64,000 nt of DNA from Streptomyces galbus (GTDB lineage Bacteria; Actinomycetota; Actinomycetes; Streptomycetales; Streptomycetaceae). The stretch is taken from positions 204,511 through 268,510 of the forward strand of contig NZ_SZPR01000019.1 in NCBI RefSeq assembly GCF_005280195.1, in the 5' to 3' direction. The stretch's first letter is position 1; each line of letters starts with the position of its first letter. Below the pieces are notes generated by a model. That model was not told the DNA's origin. It searched no databases and saw only the letters and a program-made list of their open reading frames with translations. This document shows, piece by piece, positions 7,977 to 15,126 of this stretch. The position numbers and the translations under genes were made by a program.

Positions 7977-8615
7977 ATGGAGCCCACGGACCCGAGGACC
8001 GAGGCCGTCACGTGCCGACGAGGGGTGCCCGAGGGGGCCGAGGCGGAGGTGGCCGCGCTGTACTGGGAAGCGTTCGGCCGCAAGCTCGGCCCCGCCCTCG
8101 ACCCCCCTGAGACCGGGCGGGCCTTCATCGCCGCGCACCTCAACCACGACCGGGGCGTGACCGCCCTCGTCGACGGCAAGGTGGTCGGCATTGCGGGCTA
8201 CCATCTCGGCGGGCGCGCGCTGACCGGCGGTGGCGTGCCGGACGTCCTGTCCGCCTACGGCGTCCTTCGCGGCCTGCCCCGGCTCGCCGTGCTCGCCCTG
8301 TTCGAACGCATCCCCGAGGAGGCGGAACTCGTCATGGACGGCATCGCCGTGGACGCGCGCCACCGGGGCGGCGGGATCGGCAGCCTCCTGCTGGGGCAGG
8401 TCGCCGCCGTCGCCGCCGAGAACGGATGCCGGCGCATCCGGCTGGACGTCATCGACACCAACCCCCGGGCGCGCGCCCTGTACGAACGGCACGGTTACGT
8501 CGCCCGGCGCACCGAGCGGACGCCCTGGCTGCGCCGGCTGCTGGGCTTCGGCGCGGTGACGACCATGTACCGACCCGTCACCGGGGCGGACCGCATCGCG
8601 GGGGACGGGCGGTGA
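7977..8615 (+). CDS. GNAT family N-acetyltransferase
   Basis: This 212-residue protein has the acetyl-CoA pyrophosphate-binding segment of GNAT enzymes, IAVDARHRGGGIGSLLL (about residues 124-140), and the late ALYERHGYV motif. It transfers an acetyl group to an unknown amine. ATG at 7977 follows AGGGGGAGCAGG, a strong ribosome site. The 3' end overlaps the PaaX-like gene (GTGA), implying a two-gene operon. Confidence 0.85.
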   Translation: MEPTDPRTEAVTCRRGVPEGAEAEVAALYWEAFGRKLGPALDPPETGRAFIAAHLNHDRGVTALVDGKVVGIAGYHLGGRALTGGGVPDVLSAYGVLRGLPRLAVLALFERIPEEAELVMDGIAVDARHRGGGIGSLLLGQVAAVAAENGCRRIRLDVIDTNPRARALYERHGYVARRTERTPWLRRLLGFGAVTTMYRPVTGADRIAGDGR

Positions 8616-9541
8616 CGGCCGCCGCCACACCCGTCACCGGTACGGGGGCGGAAGGCCCTCCCCGGCCGGAGGTGCCCACCCGGCTGCTCGTGCACGCCCT
8701 CGTGCGGGAGGACGGCACCGTCGACGCCGCCGAGCTGTACGACGTCGCGGGCCTGCTCGGCATGACCGACCAACAGCTGCGCCTGTGCGTCAGACGCCTC
8801 GTCGCCGACGGGCGGTTCACCCAGGAGGGCCGCGGGCGCAAGGCCGTCCTGCGGGCCGTCGCCGACCCCACCGGCGCCCTCGCACCGGACGCGGAGTACG
8901 TCCGCCACGCCTACCGGCAGGACGCCGGGCAGGCCCCCTGGAACGGTGTCTGGCACCTGTTCGCGTTCGCCGTCCCCGAATCCCGGCGCACCCTCCGCGA
9001 CGCCCTGCGGGACACCCTCCTCCACCTCGGTGCGGCCCCCCTCCAGGGCGGCCTCTACGTCACCGCCAACCCCGTCGCCGCCATCGTCGAGGCGCACGCC
9101 CGCCACCTGGGCGTCCTGGACTCCTTGACCTTCCTGACCAGCACCGACCTGCGCGTGGGCGCCCTCACCGACCCCGCCGCCCTGGCCGCCGGACTGTGGC
9201 CCCTGGACGAGGTCGCCGCCCGCTACGAACGGCTCACCGCCTTCGCGCGGCACTGCCTGACCCGGCTGGACGCGCCGGCAGGGGGCGACGGCACCGCGAG
9301 CGTGGCCGCCGGGCGGCTGGCGACGGCCGTGGAACTCGCGGCGGAGTTCACCAGGGCGATGGACCCCGACCCGCTGCTCCCGCCGGAGCTGCTGCCCCAG
9401 CCGTGGCCCGGCACCGAGGCGCGGCGCCTCACCGCCGACTGCTGGCACCACCTGCGCGGGACGGACACCGGCGGGCCGGCCGGGCTGCGCCTGTTCCGGC
9501 TCTACGGCGACACGCTCGGCGACGTGCCCGACACCCCTTGA
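8612..9541 (+). CDS. PaaX-like transcriptional regulator
   Basis: This 309-residue protein has a winged-helix N-terminus (VPTRLLVHALVREDG to about residue 85) and the PaaX core signature PWNGVWHLFAFAVPESRR, then LGAAPLQGGLYV and a C-terminal LLPPELLPQPWPG segment. PaaX proteins are GntR-like repressors that respond to phenylacetyl-CoA and related acyl-CoAs. No phenylacetate genes are present here, so the local target is probably its own promoter and the GNAT gene. The GTG start lies within the GNAT stop. Confidence 0.82.
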   Translation: MTAAATPVTGTGAEGPPRPEVPTRLLVHALVREDGTVDAAELYDVAGLLGMTDQQLRLCVRRLVADGRFTQEGRGRKAVLRAVADPTGALAPDAEYVRHAYRQDAGQAPWNGVWHLFAFAVPESRRTLRDALRDTLLHLGAAPLQGGLYVTANPVAAIVEAHARHLGVLDSLTFLTSTDLRVGALTDPAALAAGLWPLDEVAARYERLTAFARHCLTRLDAPAGGDGTASVAAGRLATAVELAAEFTRAMDPDPLLPPELLPQPWPGTEARRLTADCWHHLRGTDTGGPAGLRLFRLYGDTLGDVPDTP

Positions 9542-9585
9542 GGGCGCGGTACAGGGGAGGACGCCCGGGGGTGAGTGATCCCCGC

Positions 9586-9619
9586 CCGGGCCGGCAGCCG
9601 GTCAGCGGTGCCGGCCCGG
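9586..9619. terminator. bidirectional hairpin between PaaX-like and dioxygenase genes
   Basis: Arms CCGGGCCGGCA (9586-9596) and TGCCGGCCCGG (9609-9619) pair perfectly over 11 bases with a 12-base loop. It sits between two convergent genes. There is no T-tract, as is usual for Streptomyces terminators. Confidence 0.75.
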
Positions 9620-9627
9620 CGGCCGGC

Positions 9628-10668
9628 TCACGCCGGGGTCAGCAGTCCCGCGTGGTGCCGCCGGGCGACCAGCGGGTGCGCGCGCAGCTTGCCCTTGAGC
9701 TCGTTGTAGCCGTACTCGGCGAACAGCGGGTTGGCCGGGTCGTCCGTGGCGCCGGGCGCCGCCTGGGCGTGCGGGAACGGCAGCGGCTCCACGCGCGCGT
9801 CCAGGCGCGGGTTGTAGAAGAACGGCACCGAGTAGCGCTCCACCGCCCCGGGCGGCGAGACCACGCGGTGGTTGGTGGCGAGCAGGTAGCCGTCGGTGGC
9901 GACCTCCAGGAGTTCGCCGAGGTTCACCACGAACGCCCCGTCGATCGGCGGGACGTCGTGGAACTGCCCGTCCTCGCGCTGCACCTGCAGCCCGCCCACC
10001 TCGTCCTGCAGCAGCAGGGTCAGGAAGCCGTAGTCCTTGTGCGCGCCGACGCCCTGGTCGGCGCCGTCCCCGGCGCTGCCGGGGTAGCGCACCAGCTTGA
10101 GCTGCGGGTGGGCCCGGTCGCCGAAGACGGGGTCGTAGAAGTCGGCGGGCGCGCCGATCGAGGCGAGCAGCTCGTGCAGCAGCCGCTCGGCGACCGCGCT
10201 CAGCCGCTCGATCCAGTGCAGCGCGGCAGCGCGCAGCTCCGGCAGCGACGCGGGCCACTGGTTGGGCCCCTGCAGCCACCAGTACGCCGGCTCCCCGGGG
10301 CCCGGCACCCGGGCCGGCCGTTCGGCGCCGATGTCGAGCTGGTCGCGCCAGTCGCGCCGGCCGCCGGTGCGCTCGTCGCCGGTGCGGGTGTAGCCGCGGA
10401 AGTGGGGGGAGCGGACGTTGTCGAGGGCGAGCCGCTCGGCCTCCGGCAGGGCGAAGAACCGGCGCATGGCGGTCAGCAGCCCGTCGGTCTCCTGCCGGGT
10501 CACGCCGTGCCCGATGAGCTGGAAGAAGCCCACGTCGTGGGCGGCGCTGTGCAACTGGGCGCGCAGCAGGGCCCGCGCGCGGGGTCCGCGGTCGGCGGCG
10601 GACAGGTCGATGATCGGGAGCTGCCGCTGGGCGGGGTGCGTCGCTACGGGGGTGGGTGCGTGCGTCAT
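9628..10668 (-). CDS. isopenicillin-N-synthase-like 2-oxoglutarate/Fe(II) dioxygenase
   Basis: The 346-residue protein has the DIOX-N region (QLPIIDLSA, then GFFQLIGHGV) and the double-stranded beta-helix iron site: His and Asp in GAHKDYGFL (about residues 207 and 209), the distal His in LLATNHRVV (about 265), and the ERYSVPFFYNP arginine-serine segment that holds 2-oxoglutarate. It therefore looks catalytically complete. The substrate is unknown, and no beta-lactam cluster is nearby. A leader peptide ORF ends 162 bases upstream and a strong promoter lies about 520 bases upstream, so expression may be attenuated. Confidence 0.88.
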   Translation of the reverse strand: MTHAPTPVATHPAQRQLPIIDLSAADRGPRARALLRAQLHSAAHDVGFFQLIGHGVTRQETDGLLTAMRRFFALPEAERLALDNVRSPHFRGYTRTGDERTGGRRDWRDQLDIGAERPARVPGPGEPAYWWLQGPNQWPASLPELRAAALHWIERLSAVAERLLHELLASIGAPADFYDPVFGDRAHPQLKLVRYPGSAGDGADQGVGAHKDYGFLTLLLQDEVGGLQVQREDGQFHDVPPIDGAFVVNLGELLEVATDGYLLATNHRVVSPPGAVERYSVPFFYNPRLDARVEPLPFPHAQAAPGATDDPANPLFAEYGYNELKGKLRAHPLVARRHHAGLLTPA

Positions 10669-10830
10669 GAGGTGTCCGCGGGGTGTACGGGCTCGGCGAG
10701 AGCTGACGGAAAGCCGCTCGGGTGGAGCGGGGGAGGGGAGGCGGCGGTGACCGCGAGAGGGGCGCCGGCGAGGCGCGGGGAGAAGCTCGGACCACTGGGG
10801 GCCGGACGGCTCGGCGGGAGCCGGGGCGGC

Positions 10831-10905
10831 TCAGAGGGAGCGTCGACAGCCCATGCTCGTGACGCGGACGAAGTCCACGTGGCGGCGTCGAACGAGCGAA
10901 AGCAT
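10831..10905 (-). CDS. 24-residue leader peptide of the RRRHVD-type
   Basis: The ORF reads MLSLVRRRHVDFVRVTSMGC plus RRSL. Its RRRHVD..RV.S..C pattern is the hallmark of short Streptomyces leader peptides often annotated as putative leader peptide and found ahead of sulfur and transport genes. TACCCT, a -10-like box, lies six bases before the ATG, so the message may be nearly leaderless. The peptide ends 162 bases upstream of the dioxygenase on the same strand. The inferred role is translation-dependent attenuation, perhaps sensing cysteine. Confidence 0.65.
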   Translation of the reverse strand: MLSLVRRRHVDFVRVTSMGCRRSL

Positions 10906-10956
10906 GGCGTCAGGGTACCGCTCGCCCGGAAGACCCGTACAGCGCGCGGACCGGAA

Positions 10957-10972
10957 CCGGAAGATCTTCCGG
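10957..10972. promoter_or_regulatory. 16-bp perfect palindrome CCGGAAGATCTTCCGG
   Basis: This self-complementary 16-mer sits just upstream of the leader peptide promoter region. It may be an operator for a dimeric regulator. Confidence 0.45.
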
Positions 10973-10980
10973 ACATGCAG

Positions 10981-11045
10981 CGACCCGCGAGTCTGGTTCC
11001 TCCCGGGGGAGGAGCCGGCCGGACGTACCGGCGACTCGCGGGTCG
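10981..11045. promoter_or_regulatory. long 13-bp-stem inverted repeat in the dioxygenase leader
   Basis: CGACCCGCGAGTC (10981-10993) and GACTCGCGGGTCG (11033-11045) are perfect complements. They flank a 39-base loop that itself contains the palindromic CTCCCGGGGGAG region and CCGGCCGG. On the minus strand it follows the 12-codon ORF by 79 bases. It could be a terminator, an attenuator or a structured RNA element. Confidence 0.6.
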
Positions 11046-11124
11046 GGTGACTGCGTGGAACTGGCCGGCTGCGTGTGTCGCGCACACGCTGGTCCGGCGC
11101 CGAACCGAGTCTGACGGCGGACCG

Positions 11125-11163
11125 CTAGCCCGCAGTCACCTCTTCCGTCCGGTATGCATACAT
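11125..11163 (-). CDS. 12-codon ORF with near-consensus ribosome site
   Basis: ATG at 11163 opens MYAYRTEEVTAG. AAAGGAGG at 11175-11182 matches the anti-Shine-Dalgarno perfectly, 11 bases upstream. A vegetative promoter ends about 27 bases upstream of the start. An in-frame GTG at 11175 would add VVRQ but overlaps the ribosome site. The position suggests a translated upstream ORF or the coding part of a small RNA. I cannot assign a function. Confidence 0.45.
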   Translation of the reverse strand: MYAYRTEEVTAG

Positions 11164-11196
11164 CTGCCGAACCACCTCCTTTCCGAAGTGCTAGCC

Positions 11197-11225
11197 ACCC
11201 TAGGAACCGTTCGCCGCCGGATCAA
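11197..11225 (-). promoter_or_regulatory. strong HrdB-type promoter on the minus strand
   Basis: TTGATC (11225-11220) and TAGGGT (11202-11197) are separated by exactly 17 bases, a near-consensus vegetative promoter. Transcription should begin near 11190 and run toward the dioxygenase. It is the clearest promoter in the 10669-11454 gap. The remainder, 11230-11454, contains the palindromic CTGCAATATTGCAG region and the upstream DNA of the PAS gene, with nothing coding that I can support. Confidence 0.75.
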
Positions 11226-11454
11226 CCGTTTTTTTCCACGAACCCGCTGCGGGCCCCGCCGGACCGTCCCGAGACACCGTTGACGGGCCCGCGGCGGGAG
11301 CGCGCCGGGGCCGCTCCGCTCTTTAACGATTGCTCTGCAATATTGCAGGAACCCTGTGTGTGCTCCATCACGTTCGAGTTGAATGAAGGCCAGGGAAAGG
11401 GCCGGTGGCGGCCCGTGAGCGAACCGGCGCGCCGTCGCTGCCGACGCGGCCGGC

Positions 11455-12969
11455 ATGGGGGTCCAGGTGAGTGCTTCCCGGCGTAGTGGGACCACGGACG
11501 AGCTGGGGCCGGACGACGGCCCCGAGCCGCCCGACCGGGGCGGTTCCGGCTCCGGCACCCCGCCGCCCGGCGGTCCCGGCCACCCCGATCACCCCGACGG
11601 CGCCGACCTGCTCGCCGCGCTCCTGGACGGCATGGACGCGGCGCTGTGCGCCTTCGACGCGGACGGCGTCGTCACCCACTGGAACCGGGAGGCCGAGCGC
11701 ATCCTCGGCTGGACGGCCGCGGAGGCCGTCGGCCGGCACGGGTTCGCCGGCTGGGCGGTGCGCGAGGCGGACGCCGAGGAGGTCGAGGGCCGGCTGCGGG
11801 CGGCCATGCGCGCCCCGGGCCGCCAGGTGCACGAGTTCGCGCTGGTCACCAAGGACGGCGGCCGGGTCCTGGTGCGCACCCAGTCCGCCGCGGTGCGCGG
11901 CCCCGACGGCACGCCCGCCGGCCTGTACTGCGCGTTCAGCGAGGTGCACGCCCAGATCGACCTGGAGCGGTCCATCGCGCTGAGCGAGGCACTGCTGGAG
12001 GACGCCTCCTGGGGCGTGGTCCTGGTCGACGCCGACCTGCGGCCCGCCGTCGTCAACGCGCACGCGGCGCGCGCGCTGGGCACCGGCCGCACGGCCGCGC
12101 TGGGCCGCCCGCTGGGCGAGCTGCTCACCCACGGCGTGGAGGAGGTGGAGAACGCCCTCACGCACGTCCTCGCCGAGGGCGCCCCGCCGGCGCTCGCCGA
12201 GATGTGGGTCGGGGTGCGCACCCCGGACGGCGAGAAGCGGCGCTGCTGGCGCAGCGGCTTCCTGCGCCTGGCCTCCCCGCTCGCGGAGGAACCCGTGCCG
12301 CTCGGCGTGGGCTGGGTGTTCCAGGACGTCACCGAGGCCAAGCAGGGCGAGCAGGAGGCGTCCGTGCTGCGCTTCCGCGGCAACCAGCTCCACCGGGCCG
12401 CCCGCGCGGCCGCCGAGTGCGAGGACCCCGCCGAGGCGGTCACCGTCCACCTCGACTTCGCCCTCGCCGGATTCGCCGACCACGCGCTGATCGACCGCGT
12501 CACCGGCGGTACGGCGCCGTCGGAGGGCGGCGCGACGGGCGCGGGCGGGGGGCGCCCGCCCGGGGCTCCGCTGCGGCTGGTCCGCATCGTCGAGACCCCC
12601 TCCGGCGGCGGCCCGGGCCCCAGCACGCTCACCGGCCGCGCGGGGCTGCCCGCGCGCTACGCCGAGGGCCACCCGGCGCTGCAGTGCGTGGCCCGCGCCG
12701 GGTCCGTGCGGGCCGGCGCCGGCAGCGTGCCGCCCGACCAGGCCCGCGAGTGGGCGCGCGCCCGCCAGTGGCCCGAGGACACGGTGCACGCCCTGTGCGC
12801 GGCGCTGCGCAGCCGGGGCCGCACGCTCGGCGTCGTGACGTTCCTGCGCGGGCGCGGCCGCAGCCCCTTCGAGCGTTCCGACACGGCCTACGCGGAGGAC
12901 GTGGCCGTGCGGATCGCGGCGGCCCTGGACCTCGCGGAGGCGGTGGGCGACCGGGGCCGGGACACCTGA
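11455..12969 (+). CDS. PAS-PAS-GAF-like sensor protein without an output domain
   Basis: The protein is about 504 residues (500 from the GTG at 11467, which has a better ribosome site, GGGGG). A Pro/Gly-rich N-terminus is followed by PAS 1 (about 45-165, with CAFDADGVVTHWNREAERIL and LGWTAAEAVG), PAS 2 (about 170-290, with GVVLVDADLRPAVVN and a GVGWVFQDVTE end), and a GAF-like region (about 310-495, ending GRTLGVVTFLRGRG and FAEDVAVRIAAALD-like sequence). Streptomyces proteins of this layout usually carry a SpoIIE phosphatase or kinase module at the C-terminus, which is absent here. It may be a stand-alone sensor or adaptor. Confidence 0.8.
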   Translation: MGVQVSASRRSGTTDELGPDDGPEPPDRGGSGSGTPPPGGPGHPDHPDGADLLAALLDGMDAALCAFDADGVVTHWNREAERILGWTAAEAVGRHGFAGWAVREADAEEVEGRLRAAMRAPGRQVHEFALVTKDGGRVLVRTQSAAVRGPDGTPAGLYCAFSEVHAQIDLERSIALSEALLEDASWGVVLVDADLRPAVVNAHAARALGTGRTAALGRPLGELLTHGVEEVENALTHVLAEGAPPALAEMWVGVRTPDGEKRRCWRSGFLRLASPLAEEPVPLGVGWVFQDVTEAKQGEQEASVLRFRGNQLHRAARAAAECEDPAEAVTVHLDFALAGFADHALIDRVTGGTAPSEGGATGAGGGRPPGAPLRLVRIVETPSGGGPGPSTLTGRAGLPARYAEGHPALQCVARAGSVRAGAGSVPPDQAREWARARQWPEDTVHALCAALRSRGRTLGVVTFLRGRGRSPFERSDTAYAEDVAVRIAAALDLAEAVGDRGRDT

Positions 12970-13018
12970 CGGTTCGCCGCCGCGATCGCCGCGATCGCCG
13001 CGGTCGTCCGCCCCGGCG

Positions 13019-13774
13019 TCAGTGCCGGTAGAAGATGCGCGCCCCGTACTCGTCCATGATCCGCCCGTTCCACTCGTGGCCGCCGTCGACGTTGCCCGAG
13101 CGCAGCAGCGGCGGCTCGACGCCCCGCTCGGCCAGGGAGCCGGCCGCGGTGGCCATGACCGCCTGGAGCAGCGCGGTGGTGACCACGGTGGAGGCGGGCG
13201 CGAACGGCGCGGGCACCGAGTCCAGGGTCAGCTCGGCGTCCCCCACCGCGATCTTCGAGTCCAGGACGACGTCGCAGTGGTCCTTCAGGAAGGTGCCGGA
13301 GGAGTGCCGGGACTTGGTCTCCGTCGCGTACGCCACCGACGTCACGCCGATGACCCGGACGCCGAGGGCGCGGGCGTTGAGGGCCATCTCCACGGGCAGG
13401 GCGTTGCGGCCGGACAGCGAGATGATCACCAGGGCGTCGCCGGCGCCGATCGGGGAGGTGTCCAGCACGGCGCTCGCGAGGCCGTCGACCCGCTCCAGGG
13501 CGGAGCCGAGGGTGGCCGGGGTGACGTCGACGCCGACGGTGCCCGGCACGGCGAGCAGGTTCATCAGCGCCAGTCCGCCGGCCCGGTAGACGACGTCCTG
13601 CGCGGCGAGGGAGGAGTGACCGGCGCCGAAGGCGAAGAGCCGGCCGCCGTCGGCCACGGTGTCCGCGAGGAGCTTCCCGGCGGCCTCGACGGCCTCGGCC
13701 TCCTCGTCGCGGACCCGCTGCAGGAGCCCGATCGCCGCGTCGAAGAACTGCCCACCGAGCCTGCGGTCGCTCAT
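13019..13774 (-). CDS. nagS: SIS-domain amino-sugar phosphate enzyme, probable NagS
   Basis: This 251-residue single SIS-domain protein has the sugar-phosphate pocket segments FAFGAGHSSLAAQDV (about 45-60) and LVIISLSGRNALPVEMA (about 124-140). The position beside dmdR1 matches SCO4393, which I recall as NagS, an N-acetylglucosamine-6-phosphate dehydratase tied to amino-sugar toxicity. ATG at 13774 follows AAAGGGG. The promoter carries a DasR-type operator, so N-acetylglucosamine control is likely. The enzyme name rests on memory of that work; the SIS fold is seen directly. Confidence 0.72.
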   Translation of the reverse strand: MSDRRLGGQFFDAAIGLLQRVRDEEAEAVEAAGKLLADTVADGGRLFAFGAGHSSLAAQDVVYRAGGLALMNLLAVPGTVGVDVTPATLGSALERVDGLASAVLDTSPIGAGDALVIISLSGRNALPVEMALNARALGVRVIGVTSVAYATETKSRHSSGTFLKDHCDVVLDSKIAVGDAELTLDSVPAPFAPASTVVTTALLQAVMATAAGSLAERGVEPPLLRSGNVDGGHEWNGRIMDEYGARIFYRH

Positions 13775-13817
13775 CCGAGGGGCCCCTTTGCCGAGTCGGG
13801 TGTCCGTGTCGCGGATC

Positions 13818-13847
13818 ACCGTGCGGTCTGGACCAGTGGGATGTCAA
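13818..13847 (-). promoter_or_regulatory. nagS promoter overlapped by a DasR (dre) operator
   Basis: TTGACA (13847-13842) is a perfect -35 for nagS, with CACGGT as a weak -10 at 18 bases. Inside the spacer, 13822-13837 reads on the minus strand ACTGGTCCAGACCGCA, which agrees with the dre consensus ACTGGTCTAGACCACT at 13 of 16 positions. A bound DasR would block RNA polymerase directly. Confidence 0.7.
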
Positions 13848-13909
13848 TACGGCGGGCGGCCGGGCGCGGGCCCGCGCGGCGGGGTCCCCCTTTCCTCGGC
13901 ACGGCACGG

Positions 13910-13938
13910 TTGTCAGTGGGATCCGGCAGAATTGAGGT
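13910..13938 (+). promoter_or_regulatory. candidate dmdR1 promoter
   Basis: TTGTCA (13910-13915) and TGAGGT (13933-13938) are spaced by 17 bases, 61 bases ahead of the dmdR1 start. I see no 19-bp iron box of the TTAGGTTAGGCTAACCTAA type here, so autoregulation by DmdR1 is not supported. Confidence 0.45.
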
Positions 13939-13999
13939 CAGGGCCAGCGCACGCGCCGGAGAGCCGTCCAGCCTCCGGGACACTCATCGAGGGGCACGT

Positions 14000-14692
14000 A
14001 TGTCCGGACTCATCGACACCACGGAGATGTATCTCCGCACCATCCTCGAGCTGGAGGAGGAGGGTGTCGTCCCCATGCGCGCCCGCATCGCCGAGCGGCT
14101 CGACCAGAGTGGTCCGACGGTCAGCCAGACGGTCGCGCGCATGGAGCGCGACGGCCTGGTGTCCGTCGCCAGCGACCGGCACCTGGAGCTGACCGACGAG
14201 GGCCGCCGCCTCGCCACGCGCGTGATGCGCAAGCACCGCCTCGCCGAGTGCCTCCTCGTCGACGTGATCGGCCTGGAGTGGGAGCAGGTGCACGCCGAGG
14301 CCTGCCGCTGGGAGCACGTGATGAGCGAGGCCGTCGAGCGGCGCGTGCTGGAGCTGCTGCGCCACCCCACCGAGTCGCCGTACGGCAACCCGATCCCGGG
14401 CCTGGAGGAGCTGGGCGAGAAGGACGGCGCCGACCCGTTCCTGGACGAGGGCATGGTCTCGCTGGCCGAGCTCCACCCGGGCCTGGAGGGCAAGACGGTG
14501 GTCGTGCGCCGGATCGGCGAGCCCATCCAGACCGACGCCCAGCTCATGTACACCCTGCGCCGCGCCGGGGTGCAGCCCGGCTCCGTGGTGAGCGTCACCG
14601 AGTCGGCCGGCGGGGTGCTGGTCGGCAGCGGGGGCGAGGCCGCCGAGCTCGCGTCGGACGTCGCCTCCCACGTCTTCGTCGCCAAGCGCTGA
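14000..14692 (+). CDS. dmdR1: iron-dependent DtxR/IdeR family repressor DmdR1
   Basis: This 230-residue metal-dependent repressor of siderophore and iron-uptake genes has a winged helix-turn-helix (residues 1-70), a dimer/metal domain and an SH3-like C-terminus. The metal ligands fall at DtxR numbering: Met10, His79, Glu83, His98, Cys102, Glu105 and His106. That fixes ATG 14000 as the start. The family binds Fe(II) and then the iron box. Position and length match S. coelicolor DmdR1 (SCO4394). A long open frame runs on the opposite strand, as reported for adm. Confidence 0.93.
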   Translation: MSGLIDTTEMYLRTILELEEEGVVPMRARIAERLDQSGPTVSQTVARMERDGLVSVASDRHLELTDEGRRLATRVMRKHRLAECLLVDVIGLEWEQVHAEACRWEHVMSEAVERRVLELLRHPTESPYGNPIPGLEELGEKDGADPFLDEGMVSLAELHPGLEGKTVVVRRIGEPIQTDAQLMYTLRRAGVQPGSVVSVTESAGGVLVGSGGEAAELASDVASHVFVAKR

Positions 14693-14824
14693 GCCGGCCC
14701 CGTGCCGCGCGCCCGAGGAGGGAGCCGGGCGAAAAACGGCAGCGCCGCACCGCGTCTCGTGCCAGGCTGTCGCGTGAGGCATATGACCGGAGGGGGCGGG
14801 ACGATGTGCCGCAGACGAGAGGAG

Positions 14825-14852
14825 GGCCCCGGTGCCGTACGGCACCGGGGCC
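14825..14852. terminator. 28-base perfect palindrome after dmdR1
   Basis: GGCCCCGGTGCC, GTAC and GGCACCGGGGCC form a 12-bp stem with a 4-base loop, flanked by GGAGG and CCTCC that extend the pairing. It is a strong candidate terminator for dmdR1 and would also affect any antisense transcript. The rest of 14693-15126 has no supportable gene and contains the candidate site at 15020-15035. Confidence 0.8.
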
Positions 14853-15019
14853 TGTCCTCCCCTGGGTCGACCCGGAGCCCCGAGCTCTCAGGGTCGTGCC
14901 CCTCGGACCGATTTCCCCGAGCGGTCCGCCCCCCGCAGAAGGTCTCCCCTCGGCAGCGGCGATCATTCCTTGAGGGGGGTCACTCGAACGAGGGGTGTTG
15001 CCTGGCACGCAGGCGTTTT

Positions 15020-15035
15020 TCGAATGCAAGTTCGA
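15020..15035. promoter_or_regulatory. possible LexA-like box upstream of the TTA-containing hydrolase
   Basis: TCGAATGCAAGTTCGA is close to the actinobacterial SOS-box pattern TCGAAC-N4-GTTCGA, with one arm base changed. A -10-like TAGTCT overlaps its end at 15036-15041. The evidence is similarity only. Confidence 0.3.
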
Positions 15036-15126
15036 TAGTCTGCGTGTGACACGCGAGCAACACCGCGTGCGCTGAGCCATGTGAGTGTGGGAAGCCGGCG
15101 AGCCAAGCCAGGGGGTGCCAGTTCCG

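Noticed and set aside
8785..11283. An 832-codon plus-strand open frame
   Set aside because: It overlaps the PaaX-like gene and the antisense of the dioxygenase, with Arg/Pro-rich sequence and no recognisable family.
13775..13999. An iron box for DmdR1 autoregulation
   Set aside because: No sequence resembling the 19-bp TTAGGTTAGGCTAACCTAA consensus is present.
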